NCBI GenBank assembly: GCA_051646105.1
Contig: JBOFCO010000207.1
Span: 1 to 18,145, forward strand
Direction: 5' to 3'
DNA length: 18,145 nucleotides
DNA from: JBOFCO01 sp051646105
Lineage (GTDB): Bacteria; Pseudomonadota; Alphaproteobacteria; Rhodobacterales; Rhodobacteraceae
Positions within the stretch are counted from its first letter, which is position 1, and each line of letters starts with the position of its first letter. Below, one piece after another: positions 1-6,587 of the stretch. The notes beneath the pieces were generated by a model, which was not told the DNA's origin, ran no database searches, and worked only from the letters and a program-made list of their open reading frames with translations. Position numbers and translations under genes: made by a program.

Positions 1-309
1 GCCGCCGCCGAAATCCCGGTAGACGCCAGCGGCAAGCCGCAAGGCAATGGCAGCCCGATGCCGTTTGTCATCGGTATCGTCGCGATGATCCTTGTCGCCG
101 GAATGATGCGGCACATGCTGGCAACGGCGGGTGTTGTGACTATGGGCGGCGGTTTTGTGGCCGGCCTGGGCGTCGGGGCATTTTTCATCACGCCTTGGGT
201 GGCGATGAACTATGCCTTTTCCATGCGTAAACCCGCATTGACGGTGATCGATGGCGTCAACGCAATCGTCGGCTGCGCAATCATGGGCGCGATTCTGAAC
301 ATGTTCTGA
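1..309 (+). CDS. DUF1761 family membrane protein, 3' part only
   Basis: The reading frame is open from the first base of the window, so the 5' end lies outside; the ATG at 58 is internal or merely possible. The visible ~102 residues hold about three hydrophobic membrane segments. The tail (MNYAFSMRKP, then a DG..A..G..IMGAIL pattern) is the typical C-terminal end of DUF1761 proteins, small integral membrane proteins of about 130-150 residues with no established function. The stop TGA is at 307-309 and runs directly into an A-rich stretch and hairpin that suits transcription from the other strand better. Family assignment is from remembered motif style. Function is unknown. Confidence 0.7.
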   Translation, partial: AAAEIPVDASGKPQGNGSPMPFVIGIVAMILVAGMMRHMLATAGVVTMGGGFVAGLGVGAFFITPWVAMNYAFSMRKPALTVIDGVNAIVGCAIMGAILNMF

Positions 310-347
310 AAAGAAAAGGAGGGCCCCGTCACCACCCGGAGCCCTCC
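309..347 (-). terminator. Rho-independent terminator-like hairpin
   Basis: Arms 318-324 and 341-347 (GGAGGGC/GCCCTCC) form a 7-bp GC-rich stem with a 16-nt loop. Read on the minus strand the stem is followed by TTTTCTTTT (317-309), a good U tract. On the plus strand no T run follows. It therefore best serves transcripts coming leftward from the PRC-barrel gene or from a small transcript within 350-480. It may also protect the 3' end of the DUF1761 mRNA. Confidence 0.6.
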
Positions 348-531
348 ACCACCCACGTGCACCCCTAGCACCACACGTGATCTGAATAAGGTCCGGGCCT
401 ACTGCCCTGCCTGATCCGTGTAGCAGAACCGACGGATTCGGGCAAATTCCAAGTGTCGAAAACTTTTCTCAACTTGGCGGGGGATGGCGCGGCGTAGGCG
501 CCGCGCCCGTCGTCATCATGCCGGTCTGCCG
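348..531. other. Non-coding structured stretch between DUF1761 and PRC-barrel genes
   Basis: No credible gene is seen here. Two stem-loops stand out. One spans 373-421: outer arms ACACG(T)GATC/GATCCGTGT, then inner AGG/CCT and GGGC/GCCC stems with a CTACT loop. The other is 486-507: a perfect 9-bp stem GGCGCGGCG/CGCCGCGCC with loop TAGG, 24 nt past the PRC-barrel stop and without a T tract. The hexamer CACGTG occurs twice, at 354 and 374. On the minus strand a TTGAGA (472-467) could be a -35, but no convincing -10 follows. Confidence 0.4.
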
Positions 532-1470
532 TCAGCCTTCGTGGCTGGGCAGCGCCTCCATCTGTTCCTTTGTCATCGGCACATAGACCCGCAGCGTTTC
601 GCCACCATCCTCCTGCAGGATGTCGACCTGACCAAGCATCAGCGCGACCGGCTTCGACCCGATCCCCAGGAAGCCGCCTACGTCGATGACAGCCTGCGTC
701 ACCTGCCCCTGATCGTCGAGGATCAGGTCAGCGACATCGCCGATCTTTTCGTCGTTGCTGTCATAAGCATCCGCACCTGTCAGCCGATCAGTGGTGATCG
801 CGGCGGGCGCCGCGACGATCCAGCCCTCGCGAGAGATGACTTCGCGTGTTGCGGGATCAGTTGCAGCAGTGTCGTCTTGTGCGGGATCCGTGACCACATC
901 GGTGCCGGTCGCTTCGTCCATCACTGCTTCACCCTCGGTCGCGTCCTCTGCCGCCATGTCAGCTTCCGGAGTCGTTGCACCATCGGTTGCCTGGACCGCG
1001 TCGGCGGTGGCGGCGGCTTCCGGCATCGTTTCGACTGCAGCCTCGTCGGCGACATAAGCGGGCGCGCCTTCCAGAACGCTGCGGGATGCGTTCAGTACAA
1101 GGAAGTAGTCGTCCAGATTCTCTGCCGTCGCACTGTCGGACACAAAATGAAGGCCTGTCATCGAAACAGCAACCTGCCGTTCGCCAATACCAAGGAAGCC
1201 GCCGATGTCGATCAGAACGGCCTGTGCCGCGCCGTCACGGGTAAGGATCACGTCATTGACCTCGCCAATGTCTTGCCAACCCTGCTGAACGCCTTCGTAT
1301 TCGGTCGCGTCGACAGCTGCCTCGCTGGCGTAAATCCTTTTCCCGATCAGCTCGCTGGCGCGCACGGCAGCGGGATCGGCGGCGCCCTGAAAGACCGTGC
1401 CTGCATCCTGAGCAAATGCGGCAAGACCCGAGACAGCAAGCATCGCCGTTGAAAGCATAAGCTTTTTCAT
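532..1470 (-). CDS. Secreted tandem PRC-barrel domain protein
   Basis: 312 residues. An N-terminal signal peptide (MKKLMLSTAML..., cleavage near AFA/QD at ~21) points to export to the periplasm or envelope. Two PRC-barrel-like domains follow, at roughly 38-115 and 220-300. Each carries nearly the same core (AVLIDIGGFLGIG and AVIDVGGFLGIG), so they arose by duplication. They are joined by an Ala/Glu/Asp/Thr-rich acidic linker (~140-205) that looks disordered. PRC-barrels are small beta folds first known in photosynthetic reaction centre H subunit and RimM; exported stand-alone versions in alphaproteobacteria are often stress-linked, exact role unknown. The ATG at 1470 has a clear SD (AGGAG, 7-nt spacing). 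An EcfG-type promoter match lies ~50-70 nt upstream. Monocistronic, with hairpins on both sides. Confidence 0.85.
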   Translation of the reverse strand: MKKLMLSTAMLAVSGLAAFAQDAGTVFQGAADPAAVRASELIGKRIYASEAAVDATEYEGVQQGWQDIGEVNDVILTRDGAAQAVLIDIGGFLGIGERQVAVSMTGLHFVSDSATAENLDDYFLVLNASRSVLEGAPAYVADEAAVETMPEAAATADAVQATDGATTPEADMAAEDATEGEAVMDEATGTDVVTDPAQDDTAATDPATREVISREGWIVAAPAAITTDRLTGADAYDSNDEKIGDVADLILDDQGQVTQAVIDVGGFLGIGSKPVALMLGQVDILQEDGGETLRVYVPMTKEQMEALPSHEG

Positions 1471-1517
1471 CGTCGTTCTCCTGATTTTGTGAGATGCGCG
1501 GTTGCGCCTGCTTTCTC

Positions 1518-1542
1518 AACGCCACTTACGCTATGCGGTTCC
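1518..1542 (-). promoter_or_regulatory. Candidate EcfG (general stress sigma) promoter of the PRC-barrel gene
   Basis: On the minus strand GGAAC (1542-1538) is followed after 16 nt by CGTT (1521-1518). This matches the published alphaproteobacterial EcfG consensus GGAAC-N16/17-CGTT. It sits about 48 nt upstream of the ATG at 1470, a sensible leader length. The motif is short and could occur by chance. Whether this organism has the EcfG/PhyR system cannot be seen here; many Rhodobacterales lack it. Confidence 0.45.
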
Positions 1543-1552
1543 CGAGAATGCG

Positions 1553-1580
1553 AAAGCCGCCCGGGGGCCCGGGCGGCTTT
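1553..1580 (-). terminator. Rho-independent terminator downstream of the DUF2853 gene
   Basis: Arms 1553-1564 and 1569-1580 (AAAGCCGCCCGG/CCGGGCGGCTTT) form a perfect 12-bp, very GC-rich stem with a 4-nt loop. It lies 75 nt past the stop codon of the minus-strand DUF2853 gene. The T run is T3 on the minus strand and T4 on the plus strand, so it may work in both directions. Confidence 0.7.
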
Positions 1581-1655
1581 TCCGTCTCCTGCCTTGCCGA
1601 TACATGCTGGCCCTCAGGGCATCCAAAGCATCGGCTGGTCGCGGAACCTTGCGGC

Positions 1656-1997
1656 TTATTTGTAGACCGACTCTTTCTTGAAATGCTTGGTCAGCATGTA
1701 ATAGATCACAGCGCGAAACTTGTTGCGCTCCGATTTGCCATAGGTCTCGATCGCGGAATTGATCGCAGCCATCAGTTCCGGCCCGTCTTTCAGACCCAGC
1801 TTTTTCATCAGGAAGTTGTTCTTCACTGTTTCCAGCTCCGACTGGTCACTGCCCGCCACTGTGGCGCTGTCGGCGTTATAGATCGCCGGACCGCAGCCGA
1901 TGGTGACCTTGGTCAGCAACGCCATATCGGGCTTCATACCGCATTTGGTTTCCAGATCGCTTGCATATTTGGCGATCAGTTCGTCTCTTTTGCTCAT
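1656..1997 (-). CDS. DUF2853 family protein
   Basis: 113 residues, soluble, no signal peptide or membrane segment. The sequence pattern (MSKRDELIAKYASDL at the start, then a KNNFLMKKLGL segment and the C-terminal YYMLTKHF) fits DUF2853, a small helical family of about 110 residues widespread in Proteobacteria and Bacteroidetes with no known biochemical role. The start at 1997 is supported by a strong SD (TAGGAG, 7-nt spacing). It stands alone between two terminator-like hairpins, so its neighbours say nothing about its job. Family call moderately sure; function unknown. Confidence 0.75.
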   Translation of the reverse strand: MSKRDELIAKYASDLETKCGMKPDMALLTKVTIGCGPAIYNADSATVAGSDQSELETVKNNFLMKKLGLKDGPELMAAINSAIETYGKSERNKFRAVIYYMLTKHFKKESVYK

Positions 1998-2086
1998 CTC
2001 GGAACTCCTACCTGTCCCCCGGGGCGTTCTTGCCCCTGCCAGACCAATTAGTCACGGCGCGAGAACAATAGGCGGCAAGCGACGAA

Positions 2087-2112
2087 ATTGGCAAAGAGAA
2101 ATCTTTGCCAAT
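2087..2112 (-). terminator. Terminator-like hairpin downstream of ahcY
   Basis: Arms 2087-2097 and 2102-2112 (ATTGGCAAAGA/TCTTTGCCAAT) form a perfect 11-bp stem with a 4-nt loop (GAAA on the plus strand, TTTC on the minus). It lies 36 nt beyond the ahcY stop codon. The minus-strand tail is short (TTCG after the final T of the stem), so termination may be weak. The stem is AT-rich compared with its surroundings, as expected for a selected structure. Confidence 0.55.
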
Positions 2113-2147
2113 CTTCCCCGCTGCGACAATCCGCCTGCGAAAGTTGA

Positions 2148-3539
2148 TCAGTAGCGGTAGTGGTCCGACTTGAACGGACCTTCCTGCGCAACGCCGATGT
2201 AGTCGGCCTGTTCCGGACGCAGTTCGGTCAGCTTCACGCCGATCTTCTTCAGGTGCAGGCGTGCCACCTTTTCATCCAGTGCCTTGGGCAGGATATAGAC
2301 GCCGGGCTTGTAATCGCCTTGCCGTGTCCACAGCTCGATCTGCGCCAGCACCTGATTGGTAAAGCTGGCAGACATCACGAAACTGGGGTGGCCAGTGGCA
2401 TTGCCAAGGTTCAGCAGACGCCCTTCCGACAGCAGGATGATGCGGCTGCCCGAAGGCATCTCGATCATGTCCACCTGATCCTTGATGTTCGTCCATTTGT
2501 GGTTGCGCAGTGCAGCCACCTGAATTTCGTTGTCGAAATGGCCGATGTTGCCGACGATGGCCATGTCCTTCATCGCACGCATGTGATCCAGCCGGATCAC
2601 ATCGCGGTTGCCGGTGGTGGTGATGAAAATGTCGGCGGTCGCCACCTCATCCTCCAGCAGCGTCACCTCATACCCGTCCATCGCGGCCTGCAACGCGCAG
2701 ATCGGATCGACTTCGGTCACCTTCACCCGCGCGCCGGCGCCCCGCAGAGACGCGGCAGAACCCTTGCCAACGTCACCATAACCGCAGACGACGGCCACCT
2801 TGCCCGCCATCATCGTATCGGTGGCGCGGCGAATGCCGTCGACCAGCGATTCCTTGCAGCCGTATTTGTTGTCGAACTTTGACTTGGTGACAGAATCGTT
2901 CACGTTGATCGCCGGGAAGGGCAGCAGGCCCTTCTTGTGCAGGTCGTACAGACGGTGCACGCCGGTGGTCGTTTCTTCCGATACGCCCCTGATCGCGTCA
3001 CGCTGCTTGGTGAACCAGCCGGGGCTTTCCTTCAGCCGCGCCTTGATCTGCGCGAAAAGACATTCCTCCTCCTCGCTGGTGGGCGTCTCGATCAGGTCGG
3101 TTTCCCCCGCCTCGACCCGTGCGCCCATCAGGATGTACAGCGTTGCATCGCCGCCATCATCAAGGATCATGTTGCAGGTGCCTTCCTTGAACTGGAAGAT
3201 CCTGTCGGTATAGGCCCAGTATTCCGCCAGCGTCTCGCCCTTGACGGCAAAAACCGGTGTGCCGGATGCGGCAATCGCCGCCGCCGCGTGATCCTGCGTC
3301 GAAAAGATGTTGCAGGACGCCCAGCGCACATCCGCGCCAAGCGCCACCAGCGTTTCGATCAGTGCGGCCGTCTGGATCGTCATGTGCAGCGATCCGGCGA
3401 TCCGCGCGCCCTTCAGCGGCTTCCTGGCGCCGAATTCCTCGCGGCAGGCCATCAGGCCCGGCATTTCCGTTTCCGCGATGGTCAGTTCCTTGCGGCCGAA
3501 TTCGGCCAACCCGATATCCCTGACGATGTAATCCTGCAT
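2148..3539 (-). CDS. ahcY: Adenosylhomocysteinase (S-adenosylhomocysteine hydrolase)
   Basis: Splits S-adenosylhomocysteine reversibly into adenosine and homocysteine in the cytosol, keeping methylation reactions running; NAD is a bound cofactor. 463 residues, the usual length for proteobacterial enzymes. Visible signatures: the CNIFSTQDHAAAAIA segment (~76-90), EETTTGVHRLY (~188-198), the NDSVTKSKFDN substrate region (~214-224), the NAD-binding VCGYGDVGKG (~251-260), and the C-terminal KSDHYRY that reaches the neighbouring subunit's NAD site. The ATG at 3539 has a strong SD (AGGAG, 8-nt spacing). A long stable hairpin lies directly upstream of that SD and may regulate the gene. No other methionine-cycle gene is adjacent, unlike many clusters that pair it with metK or regulators. 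Confidence 0.97.
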   Translation of the reverse strand: MQDYIVRDIGLAEFGRKELTIAETEMPGLMACREEFGARKPLKGARIAGSLHMTIQTAALIETLVALGADVRWASCNIFSTQDHAAAAIAASGTPVFAVKGETLAEYWAYTDRIFQFKEGTCNMILDDGGDATLYILMGARVEAGETDLIETPTSEEEECLFAQIKARLKESPGWFTKQRDAIRGVSEETTTGVHRLYDLHKKGLLPFPAINVNDSVTKSKFDNKYGCKESLVDGIRRATDTMMAGKVAVVCGYGDVGKGSAASLRGAGARVKVTEVDPICALQAAMDGYEVTLLEDEVATADIFITTTGNRDVIRLDHMRAMKDMAIVGNIGHFDNEIQVAALRNHKWTNIKDQVDMIEMPSGSRIILLSEGRLLNLGNATGHPSFVMSASFTNQVLAQIELWTRQGDYKPGVYILPKALDEKVARLHLKKIGVKLTELRPEQADYIGVAQEGPFKSDHYRY

Positions 3540-3559
3540 GACAATGCACTCCTGACCGT

Positions 3560-3588
3560 GGTTGCCGGTGCCTTAGCACCGTGCAACC
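3560..3588 (-). promoter_or_regulatory. Stable hairpin in the ahcY 5' leader
   Basis: On the minus strand GGTTGC-A-CGGTGC (3588-3576), loop TAAG, then GCACCG-GCAACC (3571-3560) make a 12-bp helix with a single bulged A. It ends six nt before the AGGAG ribosome binding site of ahcY. A 12-bp near-perfect helix at this position is unlikely to be chance. It has no T tract, so it is not a simple intrinsic terminator, and it does not match the SAH, SAM-II or SAM/SAH riboswitch layouts as remembered. Possible roles are a protein- or ligand-sensing leader element or mRNA 5' stabiliser. Confidence 0.5.
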
Positions 3589-3650
3589 GCATCGGCAATT
3601 GTGCAGACTGTCAAACCGTCGACTGTTTCCGGCAGCGGTAAGGGGCGAGA

Positions 3651-4190
3651 TCAGCCCGCGCAGCGTTTCGCGGCATCATCGATGGCCGCCGTAAACCCGA
3701 GAAGGGAGAAGGTATCCTTCGTCTCTGTCCCGCGTCCGGAACGCCCGTTCAGAACGGCTTGCGTGCCGTTTTTCAGGGCCGCAATGATCTTTTCGTCATC
3801 GGCGGGTGATCCGGCCCAGGCAAATTCACCTTCGGTGAACAGGTCGAATGTCGTGTCGCCGATCGCCAGCCCGACGGTCGAGCCATCGGCAAATGGATAG
3901 CCACCGGAAAATGAAACCTCGCCCGCTGCACCGGGGCGATAGGTGACGAACAGCAGGATGTCGCCGCGGCGCACGGCAACGGCCTGACCGTCACGCGTGT
4001 TGACCGTTTCCTTCGGCGCGGACACCCCCCAGCATTCCTTGGGGTTATCCCCCTGAAACACGCTCCAGTCGGTTTCGACACCGACGCGGTTGGTCGATTC
4101 CTGCGCCGTTCCCACGCCGCCGGAAAGCGTCACCGCCAATACCGCCGAAAGGAAAAGCCGCGCACCTCTGCCCATAACTCGTGAGATCAT
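3651..4190 (-). CDS. Invasion-associated locus B (IalB) family periplasmic protein
   Basis: 179 residues with an N-terminal signal peptide (cationic start, then LFLSAVLAVTLSGGVGTAQ, cleavage near residue 30). The mature part fits the IalB family: a W.VF..DNPKECW opening with one Cys (~53), central beta-strand repeats, and a C-terminal Cys (~177, KRCAG) that could form a disulfide with the first. IalB was named for Bartonella erythrocyte invasion, but the family is general in free-living alphaproteobacteria and its biochemical role is unknown. The chosen ATG at 4190 has only a weak SD (AAGAAG); the Met five codons later is a possible alternative start. It ends 111 nt before ahcY with no clear terminator between them, so read-through into ahcY is possible. 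Confidence 0.75.
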   Translation of the reverse strand: MISRVMGRGARLFLSAVLAVTLSGGVGTAQESTNRVGVETDWSVFQGDNPKECWGVSAPKETVNTRDGQAVAVRRGDILLFVTYRPGAAGEVSFSGGYPFADGSTVGLAIGDTTFDLFTEGEFAWAGSPADDEKIIAALKNGTQAVLNGRSGRGTETKDTFSLLGFTAAIDDAAKRCAG

Positions 4191-4253
4191 CTTCTTGCCA
4201 GCCTCCAGCCGCCGTTTGCCACATGAAGGATCGCATCCCGTGCGACGATTTTC

Positions 4254-4282
4254 GTGACAGCGACGGGTCTAACCCGATATGG
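4254..4282 (+). promoter_or_regulatory. Weak candidate promoter with palindromic spacer before the asparaginase gene
   Basis: GTGACA (4254-4259) is five of six to the -35 consensus. Seventeen nt later is ATATGG (4277-4282), a poor -10. The spacer contains the inverted repeat CGGGT-CTA-ACCCG (4264-4276), a possible operator. It lies about 70 nt upstream of the ATG at 4352, in the divergent region shared with the IalB gene. Confidence 0.25.
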
Positions 4283-4351
4283 CGTCATAAACCAGAACCA
4301 CCGGCACGGAAAAGGGCCGTTGGCGAAAAATCGCAACCCTCGGGGATCAAA

Positions 4352-5341
4352 ATGTCGGCAACTCCGATGATCGAACTTTGGCGCGGCGGCTTGCTGGAAA
4401 GCAGCCATACAGGACATGCGGTGATCTTTGGTCCCGACGGCGTCGAACAGGCCTGGGGTGATCCGGATGCCGTTATCTTTCCCAGATCGTCCTGCAAGAT
4501 GCTACAGGCGCTGCCCTTGCTGGAAAGCGGGGCCGCCGATGATGCGGGGCTGACAACCGAACATCTGGCCCTGGCCTGCGCCAGCCACAACGGCGACCCC
4601 GTCCATACCGAACGGGTGGATCGCTGGTTGTCCGGTCTGGAAATGGGTGAAGACGACCTGCGCTGTGGCAGCCATTTGCCGATGGGCACAGCCAGCCGCG
4701 ATGCCATGATCCGGGCCGACCAGACGCCTTGTCAGTTGCACAACAACTGTTCCGGCAAGCACGCAGGTTTCCTGACGCTGAACCGGCGACTGAAAGGCGG
4801 CACCGAATATGTCGAGGTCGACCATCCAGTGCAGCGCGCCGTAAAGGCGGCTTTCGAAGAGGTGGTGCAGGAAACCAGCCCCGGTCACGGTATCGATGGC
4901 TGTTCCGCACCGAATTTCGCCTGCACCGTCACCGGCCTGGCCCGAAGCATGGCATTCTTTGCTGGCTCTGATCCCGATGGCGATGCCCGCAACCGCGCTG
5001 CCGCCCGGCTGTGGCGCGCCATGGCCGCACATCCAGAACTGGTTGCGGGCGAAGGCCGCGCCTGCACCGACCTGATGCGCGCGACCGGCGGCAGGGCAGT
5101 GGTCAAGACCGGGGCTGAGGCCGTTTTCATCGGCATCCTTCCCGAAACACGTCGCGGCATCGCCGTGAAGATCACCGACGGCGGCACCCGTGCGGCGGAA
5201 GCGGCAATCACTGCCCTGCTGATCCGCGAAGGAATACTCGACGCTGCGCATCCGGCGGCGGCGAAATACCTGTCAGCACCACAGAAGAACTGGCGGGGGT
5301 TCGTCACCGGGGAAATGCGGCTGGCACCGGGGTTCGGTTAA
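4352..5341 (+). CDS. Asparaginase, Rhizobium etli type (asparaginase II family, PF06089)
   Basis: 329 residues. Predicted to hydrolyse L-asparagine to aspartate and ammonia in the cytosol. It belongs to the family of R. etli ReAV, unrelated to the E. coli AnsA/AnsB fold. The expected signatures are present: Ser46-x-x-Lys49 (RSSCKM), Ser78 in CASHNG, Cys133 in NNCSGKHAGF, a second conserved Cys in GIDGCSAPNF, and VKTGAEAVF near residue 250. These correspond to the two Ser-Lys pairs and the Cys-Lys zinc-site residues described for ReAV. The start at 4352 is preferred over the upstream in-frame ATG at 4181 because GGGGA lies 5 nt before it and family similarity begins there. It converges with the permease gene and their stops overlap by 3 nt (5338-5341 region). 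Confidence 0.88.
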   Translation: MSATPMIELWRGGLLESSHTGHAVIFGPDGVEQAWGDPDAVIFPRSSCKMLQALPLLESGAADDAGLTTEHLALACASHNGDPVHTERVDRWLSGLEMGEDDLRCGSHLPMGTASRDAMIRADQTPCQLHNNCSGKHAGFLTLNRRLKGGTEYVEVDHPVQRAVKAAFEEVVQETSPGHGIDGCSAPNFACTVTGLARSMAFFAGSDPDGDARNRAAARLWRAMAAHPELVAGEGRACTDLMRATGGRAVVKTGAEAVFIGILPETRRGIAVKITDGGTRAAEAAITALLIREGILDAAHPAAAKYLSAPQKNWRGFVTGEMRLAPGFG

Positions 5342-6096
5342 AGCATCTGCCAGATCAGCCGCAACGCCATCCCGGTCGAGGTCAGCACAAGCAGCGGCCG
5401 GATGATCCGTGCGCCGTTCTTCATCGCCAGTCCCGATCCAAGCCGCGCCCCGGCCATCTGCGCCAGACCCATCAGGATGCCCACCGTCCACAGCGGGTTG
5501 GCGAACAGCGCGAAATAGCCAAGGCTGCCGATGTTCGATGCGAAGTTCAGCAGTTTGGTATGGGCCGTTGCCTTCAGCACCCCCTGCCCCGCCAGCAGGA
5601 TGAAGGCGATCATGTAGAACGACCCTGCACCGGGGCCGAGCAGCCCGTCATAAAAACCGATCAGCGGCGCTGCGGTCAGGGCAAAGGCGGTCGGCCCCAG
5701 CCTGCGCCTGCCGTCAGCATCGCTTAGCCCCGGCTTCAGCGCGAAAAACAGGGCCACAGCGATCAGCAGCACCGGAAGGCCCAGTTTCAGCGTGTCGGTG
5801 GGCAGGGACGAAACAAGGCTGGCCCCCGCCACCGAAGCAACACCTGCCGCGATCGCGGGCCAGGCCTGCGTCCGCAGGTCAACCAGCCCGCGCGCGGCAT
5901 AGTTCCAGCACGCAGTGCCTGAGCCGAACGTGCCCTGTACCTTGTTCGTCGCCAGCGCTTGCACGGGGTCCATACCCGAAAGGAGCAGTGCGGGAACGGC
6001 AATCAGCCCGCCACCCCCCGCTATGGAATCGATGAACCCGGCCAGAAAGCCCGCCAGCACAAGAAGCACGGCAATGGTCAGGGTCAGCTCGAACAT
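5338..6096 (-). CDS. TSUP family permease (TauE/SafE type)
   Basis: About 252 residues, almost entirely hydrophobic, with around seven to eight membrane segments. The N-terminal half has the typical GFIDSIAGGGGLIAVPALLL motif and the ALATNKVQG segment; the second half repeats the pattern with GFYDGLLGPGAGSF and KLLNFASNIGSL. These are hallmarks of the TSUP (sulfite exporter TauE/SafE, formerly DUF81) family, which moves sulfur-containing or organic anions such as sulfite, sulfoacetate or lactate. The real substrate cannot be told. The start is either the ATG at 6096, which overlaps the preceding gene's stop as TGATG, or the GTG one codon upstream (6099). Last gene of a serB-GNAT-TSUP run. Confidence 0.88.
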   Translation of the reverse strand: MFELTLTIAVLLVLAGFLAGFIDSIAGGGGLIAVPALLLSGMDPVQALATNKVQGTFGSGTACWNYAARGLVDLRTQAWPAIAAGVASVAGASLVSSLPTDTLKLGLPVLLIAVALFFALKPGLSDADGRRRLGPTAFALTAAPLIGFYDGLLGPGAGSFYMIAFILLAGQGVLKATAHTKLLNFASNIGSLGYFALFANPLWTVGILMGLAQMAGARLGSGLAMKNGARIIRPLLVLTSTGMALRLIWQML

Positions 6097-6587
6097 CACA
6101 TAAGGTCGAACCGTTTGCTGATCCGGCCCACGCGGGTGCCGTCCTTCAGCCGGTAATCCGGGTCTGAGGCATAGTCGCGAAAGCCGATCCGGTCATAGAA
6201 GCCACGCCCCAGCATGTTGTCGGCGCGGATGGTCGCATCTATGGCGGCATATCCCCCCGCCCGCGCCACCTTCAGTGTTTCGGCAAACAGCGCCGCGCCG
6301 ATGCCGGTTCCTCTTGCCGCTTCACTGACGAACGTTCCGATCTCGGCCCAGTTTTCCGGCAAGCCGGGATAGACGCCCAGCACCTGAAATCCGATGATGC
6401 GCCCACCGCCGTCGCAGCCGACAAGGCAGGCAAGCGCAACCGGCGGGGTCATGTAAAGCTTTATGAACTTTGCGTTGTCATAGGGCACTTCATGCGCCGT
6501 GGTGCCGCCCCTGGCGATGATCGCGTTCAGCAGCGCCACCATCGCGGGCACGTCATCCAGAACGGCCGCGCGCACCGATGCCGTCAT
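6096..6587 (-). CDS. GNAT family N-acetyltransferase (phosphinothricin acetyltransferase-like)
   Basis: 163 residues forming one GNAT domain. The acetyl-CoA binding motif A is visible as EAARGTGIGAALF (~98-110), and the C-terminal motif B as NMLGRGFYDRIGFRDY. The overall pattern (VRAAVLDDVPAMVALLNAII at the N-terminus) resembles the PAT/L-amino-acid N-acyltransferase subgroup, but the acceptor is unknown. The ATG at 6587 is chosen because it overlaps the serB stop as ATGA, implying translational coupling, and because the domain begins there; upstream codons in this frame belong inside serB. Co-transcription with serB and the permease is likely. Confidence 0.85.
   Translation of the reverse strand: MTASVRAAVLDDVPAMVALLNAIIARGGTTAHEVPYDNAKFIKLYMTPPVALACLVGCDGGGRIIGFQVLGVYPGLPENWAEIGTFVSEAARGTGIGAALFAETLKVARAGGYAAIDATIRADNMLGRGFYDRIGFRDYASDPDYRLKDGTRVGRISKRFDLM

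Noticed and set aside
354..379. Two CACGTG hexamers 20 bp apart as a regulator site
   Set aside because: A six-base palindrome occurring twice is weak evidence, and no bacterial regulator with this site is suggested by the context.
484..1452. Plus-strand open frame (322 codons) opposite the PRC-barrel gene
   Set aside because: The minus-strand frame has a signal peptide, SD and two PRC-barrel domains; the plus frame is Arg/Cys-rich without a domain.
3541..3614. SAH or SAM-type riboswitch before ahcY
   Set aside because: The leader holds one simple hairpin and lacks the multi-stem or pseudoknot layout and conserved core of the SAH, SAM-II and SAM/SAH classes as I remember them. It is reported only as an unassigned hairpin.
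3609..3614. TTGACA on the minus strand as the ahcY -35 element
   Set aside because: No acceptable -10 is found 16-18 nt downstream (TGCGGT or ATGCGG), so it was not annotated as a promoter.
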